Shown: positions 10,101 through 17,583 of the stretch, piece after piece
Layout: each line of letters starts with the position of its first letter
Position numbering within the stretch: position 1 is the stretch's first letter
From: Butyrivibrio sp. AE3004
GTDB lineage: Bacteria; Bacillota; Clostridia; Lachnospirales; Lachnospiraceae
Assembly (NCBI RefSeq): GCF_000703165.1
Contig: NZ_JNLQ01000002.1
Span: forward strand, 3,534,001 to 3,598,000
Direction: 5' to 3'
Length of the DNA: 64,000 nucleotides
The notes under the pieces: generated by a model
Seen by the model: only the letters and a program-made list of their open reading frames with translations
The model's database searches: none
What the model was told of the DNA's origin: nothing
Made by a program: the position numbers and the translations under genes

Positions 10101-12578
10101 AGCGGAACAAATCACCTCGGTGCCGGAACAATGCTTTTGTGGCAGAGTGATGCGACTAACAATCCATCAAGTGGATTTGCTGAAAATGGAGATGATTATG
10201 CGTTTACAGAAACTCCGATAGTGGATGCTACCGGTATTACAGTAACATTTACTTCCAAGCAGCATGACAGGACGATAGTGCTTCACGATAACTATGGGGA
10301 CGATGAGACCCATGAGGTTTATCTTTCTTATGATGATGAAAGTACAATTCTTCCGACCACAAATACAAGACTTGGATATCAGTTTAAAGGATGGGCTAGT
10401 ACAAGTAATGCCACATCTGCGGAATATACTTCAGCAAATAACTATACAATTAGCAATTTGAATAACTTCTTTGGAACGGCGATTATAAAGGATTTATATG
10501 CTGTTTGGGAAGCACGAGCAGAAGCATCTACAGTATATGTATATAAATCCGTGACGCTACCAGGAGACAGAGATAAATACTTTGACTTTACTGTGTCATT
10601 TGATGGAAGCTGCAAACCAACAAATAATAGTACAAGAATTACTATAGAAAAAAAGTCAGCTACAATGACGCTAAAAAGTGGAGAGTATTTAAAAATATAT
10701 TCAGAGAAATATGTAGGAGAGTATCGTCTATATGGATTACTGGGTGCGCATCCTTATCTAAGAACAACGGTTACAAAGTATAATGACCTTGATGTTCAGG
10801 TTGGAAATTCCCAAGTTCTTTATTGGGAATACAATAGCAATGTGGAAGTAAATTATAATGATGGCGGAATTAACTATATGGTTAAGGAAGCAGATTATAA
10901 TGCAGATTTTTATGATACAAATGTTGCAGTTGCTGCAGAACTTACCCAAGGTTCTATTGTTCCATCGCAGTCTGACAGAAATATCCTATGGCATGATTCA
11001 GACGCCGGTGGTACTGCAATCTTCACAAACTCATTGCAGACAGTGGATATCAAGGTTGAGAAGGAACTCATAAATGACACTGAAACTCCTGTAACCACTA
11101 ACTTTGGATTTACAGCATCGTACATAATTGACAAGGGACTTCCGACAGAAGATGAACAACTTCTGGAAAGCTTTAATGTTACAAGCGGCTCCTATTATAT
11201 GCTGGAGAAAGTGCCGGTAGGTGTTGAGCTTGTGATAAAAGAGATTAAGCAGGATGACTATGATACTGAGGTTTTAGCGAGCTCAGACACGGCCACAATT
11301 GACGGAACTTATGATAAGGATGAAAATTCGTTCCTCTTTGTAGTGCCTAAACAGAACAATATCAAAGTCAAATTTACGAATACTCTTAAGTCCTATAAGG
11401 TGACACTTTACAAGGTGGACGGTAAAGAACAACCCGGTGTTGAGGCACTCTTTACATTGGCACAGGATGCAAGTATATTAGGAACACTTCTTTATCCTAA
11501 CCAGACAACAGGTGTGTTCTATCCTCGTCCGAATTCGACAAAGCCTAAGATGTATGTTGGAGAGTACACACTTACGGAGACCTGGGTAGAGTCCGGATTT
11601 ATGCAGCTGGAAGATCCAATCAAACTGACCATATCCGGAGAGGATAACGGAAAGATTACCTCTGATGACAAGGTGCATGTAAAGGTTAAGGAAGAGATTG
11701 TTAACGGAGAGAAGGAGTTTAAGGTTTACATCATTAACTCCAACGGTGCGGATATTTCCTTCAAGAAGATCGATGGCTACGGAAATCCTTTAAAGAATGA
11801 AGGTACTGATTCAGAAGCATGGTTTGCACTTTACAAGACCTTTGCTGATGCGCAAAATGCAGCCGTCACAGATACTGAAGCAGGAACATCCTTTGATGAG
11901 GATGACACCAAGCTTGAAACTGTAACCATTACCACAGGCACAGGTGCAAATGAGGTTAAGGAGCAGAAGGTATATGCTACTCAGGATGACGAAGGTGAGG
12001 TTAAGTTCGAGATTCCTGCAGGCACATACTTCATGAAGGAAGTAAAGGCTCCTAAGGATTATACCTTTGACAGTACTGAGTATTCCGATTATGGTGTTAC
12101 ACTTCCGCAGGGAACTGATGAACTTCAGTGTATCTACAGAATCGTTGTTGGTACTGAAGCTGCTACTGATGCTGGAGTGACACTCGGTGAAAATGAAGAG
12201 TTCAAGATTCAAAGGATGAAGGATGATACAAATGTTGATGAGGACCTTGATGTCGAGAAGTATGGCATAATGAATATTTCAACAAAGACTGAGAGAATAG
12301 TCCTTAGGAAAGAGGCTACCACAGGATTACCTCTTACCGGAGCTATCTTCGATATAATAAGACCTGACAGATCATATTATAAAAAGAATCTCTCATCAGG
12401 TTCAGCAGGAGGATTCTGCGTGGCTGATCTGCCATACGGATATTACTATCTGTATGAAAGCGCAGCACCTTTAGGATATGCGGGATCAGGAAAATATTAT
12501 AAGCTGACAATCGACGAAAACGGCAAGACGTTATCAAGTCCGGAAAACTCAATTGAAGCATTTGAACCACAACCTTAA
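1200..12578 (+). CDS. Giant surface adhesin with type IV prepilin N-terminus (3,792 aa)
   Basis: The start at ATG 1200 has GGGAG nine bases upstream; a TTG in the same frame at 1179 is less likely. Residues 1-20 form a basic leader ending in Gly20, then Phe21-Thr-Leu-Ala-Glu25 and a hydrophobic helix, a clear prepilin signal. Next come a pilin-like head region, GLUG-type Gly-rich repeats (about 615-890), and a Glu/Thr/Asn-rich linker (about 1066-1244) holding 18-bp repeats near 4491-4550. Two domains ending in FSVYV follow (1254-1557), then many Flg_new/InlB-B type units with FxGWY and LYAxW signatures (about 1560-3107), broken by a Tyr-rich block (about 2031-2337). CnaB/SpaA-like domains (YLYESAAPLGY, FMKEVKAPKDY) fill about 3111 to the end. 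No LPXTG, sorting signal or C-terminal membrane helix is present. Role: probably an adhesin displayed through a pilus-type anchor; this is inferred. Confidence 0.85.
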   Translation: MIKVNTKGNSKDSRKRAVSGFTLAEILIAIGILLILMAVGVIAASTLIKNTRQSHLDKRAEAVYYAAQSRMMELFVTQEKVEEEITRDGKTITVSVVDELYNGNTFSYGGKDLAYVTTDDTDSIIFKDNSLAAEFGGSAGIIEYDPISLDVYAVILCDDLTKAGTSLSALTQQPSGAPVRGSAQDRISAYKSYVGYYAEGDFGNLGAKVDSGLSAGAWIVNGRDLLGIVKITVDEETKGLLTGLSYKLTVRGPKSGAEGSETYAELNITSRDIIWQNYEGGPDNNYLDMTGTGTGAGQRYTVNDGKLQPTWFGTAASAGGTYGLVGYIKLDSLDKDYHLKDLLAAGTATDNSTGTINPGNDISISIKVWDSASEDELSQQTRSASAVSNIENSLFGDFDKKGNVSVAEIIYPRHLQNLDFEYAGATATAADGAAAGSSGIAAVLAEDIDWNETANLYQGAVRNFTPISNENLISFTGERKELNTSTPYIDQLATIAIDATNLVTASNAITAVDPQDGNELDDPKANKFHVIEGIHIDTENTTYPIVGTDRNVGLFGDQSDAVIANLVLRDFELNNTVVYQPTGMLAGKLTNSTVKNVFAYNKKDDAVAKTVNGAGSTGGLFGTVEGSNTDGIVIDGCVVKNVLVKSNGEAGGLAGTMKNHKVKNVLTYGEQHFDGYITTVGAAATNGFTGGMFGYVEGGTVDGCMVKNIAVTSNIEAGGFAGKMKNTAVTDVLVFNEEEQDNNVIVQGAGNVGGFIGLTDGGTITGCGTALYVEGGTSAGGFIGSSTNTTIAKCYAGGHTIDGGKYSSTEDHTTPGRINVVASGTVGGFIGISNGSAISNSYTTCSAKGATRGGFMGSSSGGSAYNCYTTGQVVFDGESSVSAGGFIGSGSTTASNDYYFEILNKVDDKYLLGIGGADENPDGIKALDTIKEAEGIINGTAFTYNNSVMAAGDVFQDRETLTKKYDGGLPNKYPMKFSYELAGEDFDPTQETDYLFFAFEHHGDWPRPETTIINSLSNNLGAFNKKNSTSTVDPFSTITVMANGLGSDDSIRALAEAVITEPIPKEDTTELKEVSENKETTAESNNESSEKTEEKESTETTQNTETTQNTETTQNTESVENNETKQTEETVQESETTTNNETVESEEPSEKTEETESNEKTQEENKETEKQAEGTENTTENTNSESQASEEQPKTEPGKEEQTNETASPENGEQKPAEAVNTPGEENAKDKEAAKKAEEMLQEMTAESIEETENFGEFSIVDEEKGIAIYYNADAKIPDGAEIKLVEIVEDSEDYDYAQLTSDAAEAVEIAPEEVASFKAMDISIVKDGEEIQPAAPIHVEIKAEKFYGNNELYADDVISAVHMKEKEPEVIEATVTNETTEEEQTEENPATTEAAETVSFETDGFSVYVLVQSLLQKQVVASDGNTYDITVDYDNASGIPAGAELVVEEVSNGSEEYKGYLDESIGELDSSDDDVWFAHAFDIYFLDPETGDHYQPSKEVSVSVRLMQDDVNEEREMSVVHFGDNTEVIDCQVQEEAVTFEANSFSVYVVIGHTGDNEVKNPRVEFHFIDGDNTNLGGGLFSAAPYQFENKAGTNQTTEIVKNGETLEPIKNPPNKTIDDGTGNAVEQYFFGWYVVNYDSETGGQIKYSWTDDPDQVVFGKAISITPPTNGRVGENVTWTVNGASGTGPLAEDGCCHVYLAPVYEDYYFINFHMGTKEDTTLRNSILVRRMVVLGNDGSVTVRIGDIKASSTDSTRKVFAGWETADSNYQTVNCYYSVDATTGEEVSSPGSTSGYYVTFNQADFNDEAIDLYPVFAEARWINYNTGKSGNNATYIPSQYILTSDSENSYYVTSLPGENEAKRSGYAFMGWYADATLDTDGNITNLNSGAVKIANADGSLVSDYTKYDTDGTTPLYKIEGGKLYLYKELDSLTLYALWREFDDTTYTVIIWKQKITDDKNATADQKDYDYENSYVNIAGRSSSTLDELDIASYKAYNFTGFHYARCTMSTSKLESNGTSVVNVYYDRDLMTIIFNPNGHTINIPGAQTSYTYTQTNATSGTLYGYVDGNYYQLTRGSTYQATVWYFSDVYTPSNYGYYKLYTPTKTYALNISGNYQSYSRSNGNVTNNVYSGTRYTRSGGNYTNYVYTSTTGTGGTQYGLDSNGGYAELRSQTTTLYRWTYEDDQGHPQTYEGNRYTRSSSQSLQWTGLYGQTFEKNGYHWSDVAGYQWNDTSGSSGGTTQTMLTAFTETANPYNLYCRGNAGTREIYHYRQQLDGTYSEDDKETAKYSAGQTTTFNYSNKFDGFTVASYSTNTEGFRPSGGGHAVAPGGSSSLTSPLYVYHTRNSYTLTLDVNYPEDINLSFPNGASTNKEYTVLFGDTFSRFNVNGTDYYSPNVPYSYQFEGWYEDKPGEVPFDFNQTMPSANKIIYAKWSKLKHRVMVDPNGGEIDHIDHQYYNGFYKGYDGIRPFRNDNTGYNRSQATYINIEYGKLLGEYDIHRNYVPISDTAAATYTGQIYYYLNTQYNENDGSGLPSDLRNAIYITPEEIDDYYNFYHDLTQGAINNGDITGTVVLGKEAWKSIYISSQKYRERYPGENYEFLGWYRLDASGNPENMPNDFSQPVSGPFKIRAYWRLDGGYSIEYLPESIVENGGTNVVINGNLYQWRDPAVTDSNYADGAETEILQQPTGITANGNPTDEFIFRGWRLVTKSIDGGGNEIYTPLENDVYYDPGDEFIVKADYADSQGKIYMQAYYEERDSSYRRPNIANLTLDANTGYITLDGSTELETNTDLSSTWDGIGTVSATVTTSTGDTERIEFGNIQSSAEIELYKYATTLDKDAANNPITDSKNYFAHKDGYFLLGFDDSSDEGDYIATYPADAMIAVQRTDNKTIYAVWEPLVYLNFVNNTNVGDVTFGLSSTDSSALQVINVKNGMYDRTPITDLNNITVANGETLKLAIPYGAEKNITISGTNHLGAGTMLLWQSDATNNPSSGFAENGDDYAFTETPIVDATGITVTFTSKQHDRTIVLHDNYGDDETHEVYLSYDDESTILPTTNTRLGYQFKGWASTSNATSAEYTSANNYTISNLNNFFGTAIIKDLYAVWEARAEASTVYVYKSVTLPGDRDKYFDFTVSFDGSCKPTNNSTRITIEKKSATMTLKSGEYLKIYSEKYVGEYRLYGLLGAHPYLRTTVTKYNDLDVQVGNSQVLYWEYNSNVEVNYNDGGINYMVKEADYNADFYDTNVAVAAELTQGSIVPSQSDRNILWHDSDAGGTAIFTNSLQTVDIKVEKELINDTETPVTTNFGFTASYIIDKGLPTEDEQLLESFNVTSGSYYMLEKVPVGVELVIKEIKQDDYDTEVLASSDTATIDGTYDKDENSFLFVVPKQNNIKVKFTNTLKSYKVTLYKVDGKEQPGVEALFTLAQDASILGTLLYPNQTTGVFYPRPNSTKPKMYVGEYTLTETWVESGFMQLEDPIKLTISGEDNGKITSDDKVHVKVKEEIVNGEKEFKVYIINSNGADISFKKIDGYGNPLKNEGTDSEAWFALYKTFADAQNAAVTDTEAGTSFDEDDTKLETVTITTGTGANEVKEQKVYATQDDEGEVKFEIPAGTYFMKEVKAPKDYTFDSTEYSDYGVTLPQGTDELQCIYRIVVGTEAATDAGVTLGENEEFKIQRMKDDTNVDEDLDVEKYGIMNISTKTERIVLRKEATTGLPLTGAIFDIIRPDRSYYKKNLSSGSAGGFCVADLPYGYYYLYESAAPLGYAGSGKYYKLTIDENGKTLSSPENSIEAFEPQP
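4491..4550 (+). repeat. 18-bp tandem repeats coding Thr-Glu-Thr-Thr-Gln-Asn
   Basis: Three near-identical 18-bp units sit in the Glu/Thr-rich linker of the giant adhesin and encode the hexapeptide TETTQN. They are in frame, so copy-number change would alter linker length without breaking the gene. Confidence 0.7.
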
Positions 12579-12582
12579 ATGT

Positions 12583-12616
12583 AAAAGAGCGAAGCGATCA
12601 CAGCTTCGCTCTTTTT
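12583..12616 (+). terminator. Rho-independent terminator of the pilin/adhesin operon
   Basis: Arms AAAGAGCGAAGC and GCTTCGCTCTTT form a 12-bp stem with a 7-base loop, followed by a T run. It starts 5 bases after the adhesin stop codon. Confidence 0.9.
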
Positions 12617-12635
12617 AAAACCGGGGCAAAAACCA

Positions 12636-12664
12636 TTGTACGGAAATTGAGGTACTGTTATAAT
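12636..12664 (+). promoter_or_regulatory. Predicted sigma-A promoter of the AEC transporter gene
   Basis: TTGTAC at 12636-12641 and TATAAT at 12659-12664 are separated by exactly 17 bases, just after the terminator and 31 bases before the start codon. Confidence 0.65.
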
Positions 12665-12695
12665 TTGCTTTAAATTAAAAAGGCAAGGTGAAGAA

Positions 12696-13616
12696 ATGAT
12701 TTTATTACCACAGATGTTTATGCTTTTTATGCTCATGACTGTAGGAATTATCTGCAGGAAGACAGGGCTTATGGATGACAGGATAAGTAAAGGCATGTCA
12801 GGGATTGTTGTAAATATTGCAAGTCCTGCTTTTATTTTGTCCGCAGGAATTAATAAGGACGAGGTCGTAACCAACAGGCAGCTACTTGCGTGTGTTATTG
12901 CGTCAGTAGTCATATATCTTGGGCTGATTTTGATTTCGATTTTCATACCAAATATATTGAGGTTAAAAAAGAATTATTTCGGAACCTACAGGGTAATGAC
13001 TATTTTTTCAAATATAGGTTTTATGGGGTTTCCGATTGTGTCTGCAACCTACGGAGATGTGGGACTTTTGTATGCGGCATTTTTCCAGTTTCCATTTAAC
13101 CTGCTTATCTATACCTACGGTATTCGTGCCATGAGGAGCGGTACGGACGTGGATTTTGATGAGAGCTTTTCATGGAAAAACATAATTAATGTGGGAGTAA
13201 TATCCGTATTTGTTTCACTACTTCTTTATATGACACATGTGCATATTCCGGAGCCGATAGAGGATGTAGTAAGCAGTCTCAGCGGACTCACTGTGCCGAT
13301 GAGCATGATGGTTATCGGTTATTCACTTGGCGGAATGAAGCTAAAGAGTCTGTTTGAGGATTATAAGCTTATGATCTTCTCTGCCCTGAAGCTTATAGTG
13401 ATTCCCATTATCAGTGTATTACTGATGAAGCTGTTTATTAAGGATCAGATTCTTTTGGGAGTGTGCTTTGTAATGATAGCTACTCCCGTTGCCAGCATGT
13501 CGGCAATGCTTGCCCAGTACTACGGCGGCGATGAGGAAACAGCTTCAAGAGGAGTGGCTCTGACCACGCTCTTATCAGTGCTTACAATCCCTCTTGTAGG
13601 CGCAATTTGTTTATAA
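12696..13616 (+). CDS. AEC-family transporter (auxin efflux carrier/MleP-like permease)
   Basis: A 306-residue, very hydrophobic protein with about ten membrane segments. The N-terminal pattern (membrane helix, then GIICRKTGLMDD and a helix with SPAFILS) and the C-terminal half with PVASMSAMLAQYYGGD fit the auxin-efflux-carrier/malate permease family, which moves organic acids across the cytoplasmic membrane. Length matches the family's usual 300-320 residues. AAGGTGAAGAA precedes the ATG. It appears to be a single-gene unit: a terminator and promoter lie upstream, and the next gene has its own promoter 111 bases downstream. The substrate cannot be told from the sequence. Confidence 0.85.
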   Translation: MILLPQMFMLFMLMTVGIICRKTGLMDDRISKGMSGIVVNIASPAFILSAGINKDEVVTNRQLLACVIASVVIYLGLILISIFIPNILRLKKNYFGTYRVMTIFSNIGFMGFPIVSATYGDVGLLYAAFFQFPFNLLIYTYGIRAMRSGTDVDFDESFSWKNIINVGVISVFVSLLLYMTHVHIPEPIEDVVSSLSGLTVPMSMMVIGYSLGGMKLKSLFEDYKLMIFSALKLIVIPIISVLLMKLFIKDQILLGVCFVMIATPVASMSAMLAQYYGGDEETASRGVALTTLLSVLTIPLVGAICL

Positions 13617-13646
13617 TTTCTTTATGGTTTCTTGCCGTATGCTTCA

Positions 13647-13675
13647 TTGAGTGCCCAATATCTGAATGATAGAAT
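13647..13675 (+). promoter_or_regulatory. Predicted sigma-A promoter of the twin sensor genes
   Basis: TTGAGT at 13647-13652 and TAGAAT at 13670-13675 are 17 bases apart. The start codon at 13728 lies 52 bases downstream and is preceded by GAGGGAG. Confidence 0.55.
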
Positions 13676-13727
13676 TATTGTGTAATATTGCGGAATCATG
13701 GTTATTTGGGTTGAATGAGGGAGAACA

Positions 13728-16700
13728 ATGAACAGGATGAAGCACTGGCAGAGTTATCTTCTGATAATTATCTGTGTTGCGATAAATCTTTGTGGTAGAT
13801 ACCTGGCAAGCCGGGTTGAGATACCCTTCTGGTTTGATTCAATAGGCACATTAATTGCAGCATTTGAGCTGGGGCCTGTGGGCGGTGCTATCACAGGTGC
13901 CCTTGTCAATGTGTGCACTTCTTTTTATGACCTGAAAAATCTTGCTTATATTCTTGTGTCCATAGCAATAGGTGCTTCTGCAGGTCTTATTTTTCCAAAG
14001 AAAAAATTTGATGCTTTTATGATAATTTCGGCAGCAGTCTTTGCGGGCTTCATGGCTGTCATCATATCAACGCCTTTAAACATGATATTCTATGACGGCA
14101 AAACCGGAAATGTCTGGGGAGACAGTCTTATAGATATGCTCTCCCAGAGTATAAATGTTAAGTGGATATGCTCTCTTTTGGGCGAGGCCTTTGTGGATAT
14201 TCCTGACAAGGCGGTAAGCGTTGTTATGGCGGTAGCTTCTGCTACTTTAGTTAAGAGGTTACTAAAAAAGCTTGGTTTAACAGGTAAAAATATCAATAAA
14301 GAATCTCAGGGAATACAGCTGCTTGTGCTGATCCTTCTTCCGATTGAGCTTCTTGTTTTTGGAACAGCAAGAGTAAATGCTGCAGATTTTGGGGCTGATT
14401 ATGCTGCAATAGGTTATGACACAGAGGATGGTCTGGTATCTGAGGAACTTAATGCAGTTGCCCAGACTTCTGATGGCTATATATGGGCAGGTGCGTATTC
14501 GGGACTTTACAGATATGACGGCTACAAATTTGAGCAGGTTCAGCTCGATGAAAGAATTACAAATGTAATGCAGCTTTTTGCGGATTCGGAAGGGAATCTG
14601 TGGATAGGTACTAATGACAGCGGAGTAGCAAGATATAATACCGAGACAGAAAAAATTGATTTTTTCTCGGTTGATGATGGGCTTTCTTCCAACTCAATCC
14701 GTGCAATCTGCGAGGATGCAAAGGGGAATGTATATGTAGGAACAACAGGAAATTTATGCGTCATAGGAACTGACGGACAGGTTACGGAATTTCCGGAGGA
14801 ATTATATTCGGTAAGAACTCTTAGCTTTGACAATATGTCGGATAAAAATCTGATTGTCGGAGTTACTAATGGCGGTGAGCTTTTTTTTATAGAGGATAAT
14901 CAGCTGATTTCCATCTCAGTTATGAATGATGAGTCGGGAGTTTATTACGGTGCTGCGGCAGCAGGGGATGATGATACTTTTCTTGTTGGTACAAGTGCCG
15001 ATTATGCGGTCAGGGTTAAGCTCTTAGATGACGGAACGATCAGGGAAATATCCAGGGTTACTACGAATGAGATTTCTTATTTTAACAGAGTTATGTATTC
15101 GAAAGAAAATGCGGGATATTTCTTTTGCTGCGAAAACGGACTTGGATTCATATCGGATGACGGTACTGTAACAGATATGTCTGCAGAGGATTTCAACAGC
15201 TCTGTCAGTGATGTCATTATGGATTATCAGGGTAATATCTGGTTTGCGTCCAACAAGCAGGGAATTGAGAGATACTCATGGAATCCCTTTGAGGATGTAT
15301 TTGCAAAAGCCGGGATAGAAAGATCCGTTGTTAATGCACTTTTGATAAAGGATACAATTCTATATATAGGAATGGATAACGGACTTGTGGCGCACGACTT
15401 AAAAAATGACAGGGTAATACAGGTTCCGGATCAGCAGGTATTTGACGGTGTCAGGGTAAGGCATCTTATGGCTGATTCAAAAGGTAATATCTGGGTAAGC
15501 ACCTATGGTCAGAACGGGCTTATTGAGATTACGCCTTCAGGTGAGACTGTATTTTTCAATGAGGAAACAGCAGGAACTGTTGGCGGAAGATTCAGGTCAG
15601 CGACAGAGCTGCCTGATGGCAGGATATTTGCAGCAAGCAGTACGGGCCTGAATTATATTGAAGATGGAAAGGTTACCGCTACGCTTTCCGAAGAAGATGG
15701 TATTGGTGCTCAGATTCTTTCTGCTGTGGTTGATGAGAACGGAAGAATCATAGCAGGCTCTGACGGTGATGGTGTTTACATAATCGAGGATGAAAAAATA
15801 ACTTCAAGGATAGGTGAGGAGCAGGGGCTTGGGTCACCTGTAATTTTGAAGGTTGTTCCCTGTGACGGAGGTTATATTTTTGTCACAAGTAATGCGCTTT
15901 ACTATTTTGATGGGGCAAAGGCTTCCAAGTTAAATAAGTTCCCTTACAGTAACAACTATGATGTCTATATAGGAGAAAACGGAGAAGCGTGGGTTAGCTC
16001 CAGCGCAGGTATTTTTGTTGTGGATAAGGATGCGCTTATTCGAAACGAAGATATAAGTTATGCTCTTTTAAACAGGAGTAGAGGTTTCTATACGAGTCTT
16101 ACTGCCAATGCAACAAATGCGGTGATGGATTCTGACATTTACCTTTGCTGTACGGACGGTGTGCGCAAAATATCTCTCACGGACTACAATTCCTTCGACA
16201 ATGATTATCAGATAAGGGTTTCAAGACTCTGGGCAGAGGATGATCTTATTTCGGAAAGGGATGGGAAGTATGTAATTCCAGCTATTTCAGGGCGTGTTCG
16301 CTTTGATATCGCAGTTCTTAATTTTACGCTTTCGAATCCTTTGATCCATGCATTTCTCGACGGAACTTCCGACAGTGGTATCACATGCTATCAAAATGAG
16401 ATGCAGAGTCTTACCTATACAAATCTTCCCTACGGAAAGTACAAGCTTCATGTACAGGTGCTTGATAGCGGAGGAGACGGTGTAATAAGGGAAGAGATTT
16501 TTAATATAGAAAAAGAATCACAGCTTTTTGAGAGGACATATTTCAAGGTATATCTGATTTTTGTTCTCGTGATGTTTACCTTTTTCCTTGGATGGCTGCT
16601 TGGAAGACTAAGGAAAAGTCTTTCAAATATGCAGACCTGGAAAAAAGAGGCTACAACCGATCCCATGACGGGACTTTATAATAAAGCAACGTCTAAGAGG

Positions 16701-17570
16701 GAACTCACCCAGCTTTGCAAAACAAAGAAGGGTATCCTGATGATGATCGATCTTGACAGCTTTAAACTGGTCAATGATCTTTACGGTCACGATATGGGAG
16801 ATAAGGTTCTTATCAGCTTTGCCGATATTATAAGGTCATGTATAAGAGATACGGACCTTGCGGGACGTATGGGCGGTGATGAGTTTATAGCTTTTCTTCA
16901 GGGGACGGATGATGAAAACGCCGTTGCCGAGAAAACAAGATATATTAATGAGCAGATTGTAAAAGTGGCTAAAGAGCTCATGGGAGACGACATGAACATC
17001 CCGCTTGGTGCTTCAATAGGTGCGGTTATTGCGCCTGATGAGGGCACTGATTACGAGGCACTTTTCGGGCTTGCGGATAAAGCCTTGTATAACGTAAAGC
17101 AGAACGGAAAACACGGCTATGCAATGTACAGGAAGGCTAACTCGAAGGTTAATTTCTCCGATGCAACTATGGCAACGGGACTTGCCGGAATACGCAAGAT
17201 CCTGGGAGAAAGAAACATCGCCAAGGGAGCCTATACTGTTGATTTCAACAGACTTCAGGCTATTTACAGAACCTTTGTCAGGATGTCCAAAAGGACGGAT
17301 GTAAGGGTTTCGATAGTCCAATTTGTAATAAACCCTGTTTCCGGAAATGAGATTTCGAAAGATATAGTAGATACATTTTTGGATATTCTTGTTAATACCC
17401 TTAGGGCAAATGATGTAGTTGCGCTTAACGGTAAAAATCAGGCGATAGTAATCCTTACGGATATTAACGATGATTCGGAGAAGGCGCCCATCGGACGTAT
17501 CATGGAAAAATGGGATAACATCCCGGGGCACAATGATTACAGGGTAACTTATGAAATAGAAGCACTTTGA
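13728..17570 (+). CDS. Membrane sensor: ECF S-component-like domain + beta-propeller + Y_Y_Y + diguanylate cyclase
   Basis: 1,280 residues. Residues 1-190 form a multi-helix membrane domain with FDSIGTLIAAFELGPVGGA and repeated Gly-rich helices, resembling ECF-transporter substrate-binding (S) components. A further helix near 200-220 leads to an extracellular beta-propeller (about 222-850) of two-component-regulator type, with recurring DGYIWAGAYSGLYRYDG and GNIWFASNKQGI blades, then a Y_Y_Y-like domain. A membrane helix (about 940-962) precedes a GGDEF domain with intact GGDEF at 1049-1053 and an RxxD inhibition site (RDTD) five residues before it. The last 130 residues look like a second, degenerate GGDEF. 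It probably senses a ligand outside and makes cyclic di-GMP inside. The S-component match is by pattern only. Its paralogue starts 13 bases downstream. Confidence 0.8.
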   Translation: MNRMKHWQSYLLIIICVAINLCGRYLASRVEIPFWFDSIGTLIAAFELGPVGGAITGALVNVCTSFYDLKNLAYILVSIAIGASAGLIFPKKKFDAFMIISAAVFAGFMAVIISTPLNMIFYDGKTGNVWGDSLIDMLSQSINVKWICSLLGEAFVDIPDKAVSVVMAVASATLVKRLLKKLGLTGKNINKESQGIQLLVLILLPIELLVFGTARVNAADFGADYAAIGYDTEDGLVSEELNAVAQTSDGYIWAGAYSGLYRYDGYKFEQVQLDERITNVMQLFADSEGNLWIGTNDSGVARYNTETEKIDFFSVDDGLSSNSIRAICEDAKGNVYVGTTGNLCVIGTDGQVTEFPEELYSVRTLSFDNMSDKNLIVGVTNGGELFFIEDNQLISISVMNDESGVYYGAAAAGDDDTFLVGTSADYAVRVKLLDDGTIREISRVTTNEISYFNRVMYSKENAGYFFCCENGLGFISDDGTVTDMSAEDFNSSVSDVIMDYQGNIWFASNKQGIERYSWNPFEDVFAKAGIERSVVNALLIKDTILYIGMDNGLVAHDLKNDRVIQVPDQQVFDGVRVRHLMADSKGNIWVSTYGQNGLIEITPSGETVFFNEETAGTVGGRFRSATELPDGRIFAASSTGLNYIEDGKVTATLSEEDGIGAQILSAVVDENGRIIAGSDGDGVYIIEDEKITSRIGEEQGLGSPVILKVVPCDGGYIFVTSNALYYFDGAKASKLNKFPYSNNYDVYIGENGEAWVSSSAGIFVVDKDALIRNEDISYALLNRSRGFYTSLTANATNAVMDSDIYLCCTDGVRKISLTDYNSFDNDYQIRVSRLWAEDDLISERDGKYVIPAISGRVRFDIAVLNFTLSNPLIHAFLDGTSDSGITCYQNEMQSLTYTNLPYGKYKLHVQVLDSGGDGVIREEIFNIEKESQLFERTYFKVYLIFVLVMFTFFLGWLLGRLRKSLSNMQTWKKEATTDPMTGLYNKATSKRELTQLCKTKKGILMMIDLDSFKLVNDLYGHDMGDKVLISFADIIRSCIRDTDLAGRMGGDEFIAFLQGTDDENAVAEKTRYINEQIVKVAKELMGDDMNIPLGASIGAVIAPDEGTDYEALFGLADKALYNVKQNGKHGYAMYRKANSKVNFSDATMATGLAGIRKILGERNIAKGAYTVDFNRLQAIYRTFVRMSKRTDVRVSIVQFVINPVSGNEISKDIVDTFLDILVNTLRANDVVALNGKNQAIVILTDINDDSEKAPIGRIMEKWDNIPGHNDYRVTYEIEAL

Positions 17571-17583
17571 TGAGGCGATGATT

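Noticed and set aside
12290..12578. LPXTG sortase signal at the C-terminus of the giant adhesin
   Set aside because: The sequence ends shortly after a CnaB-like domain with no LPXTG, hydrophobic helix or basic tail.
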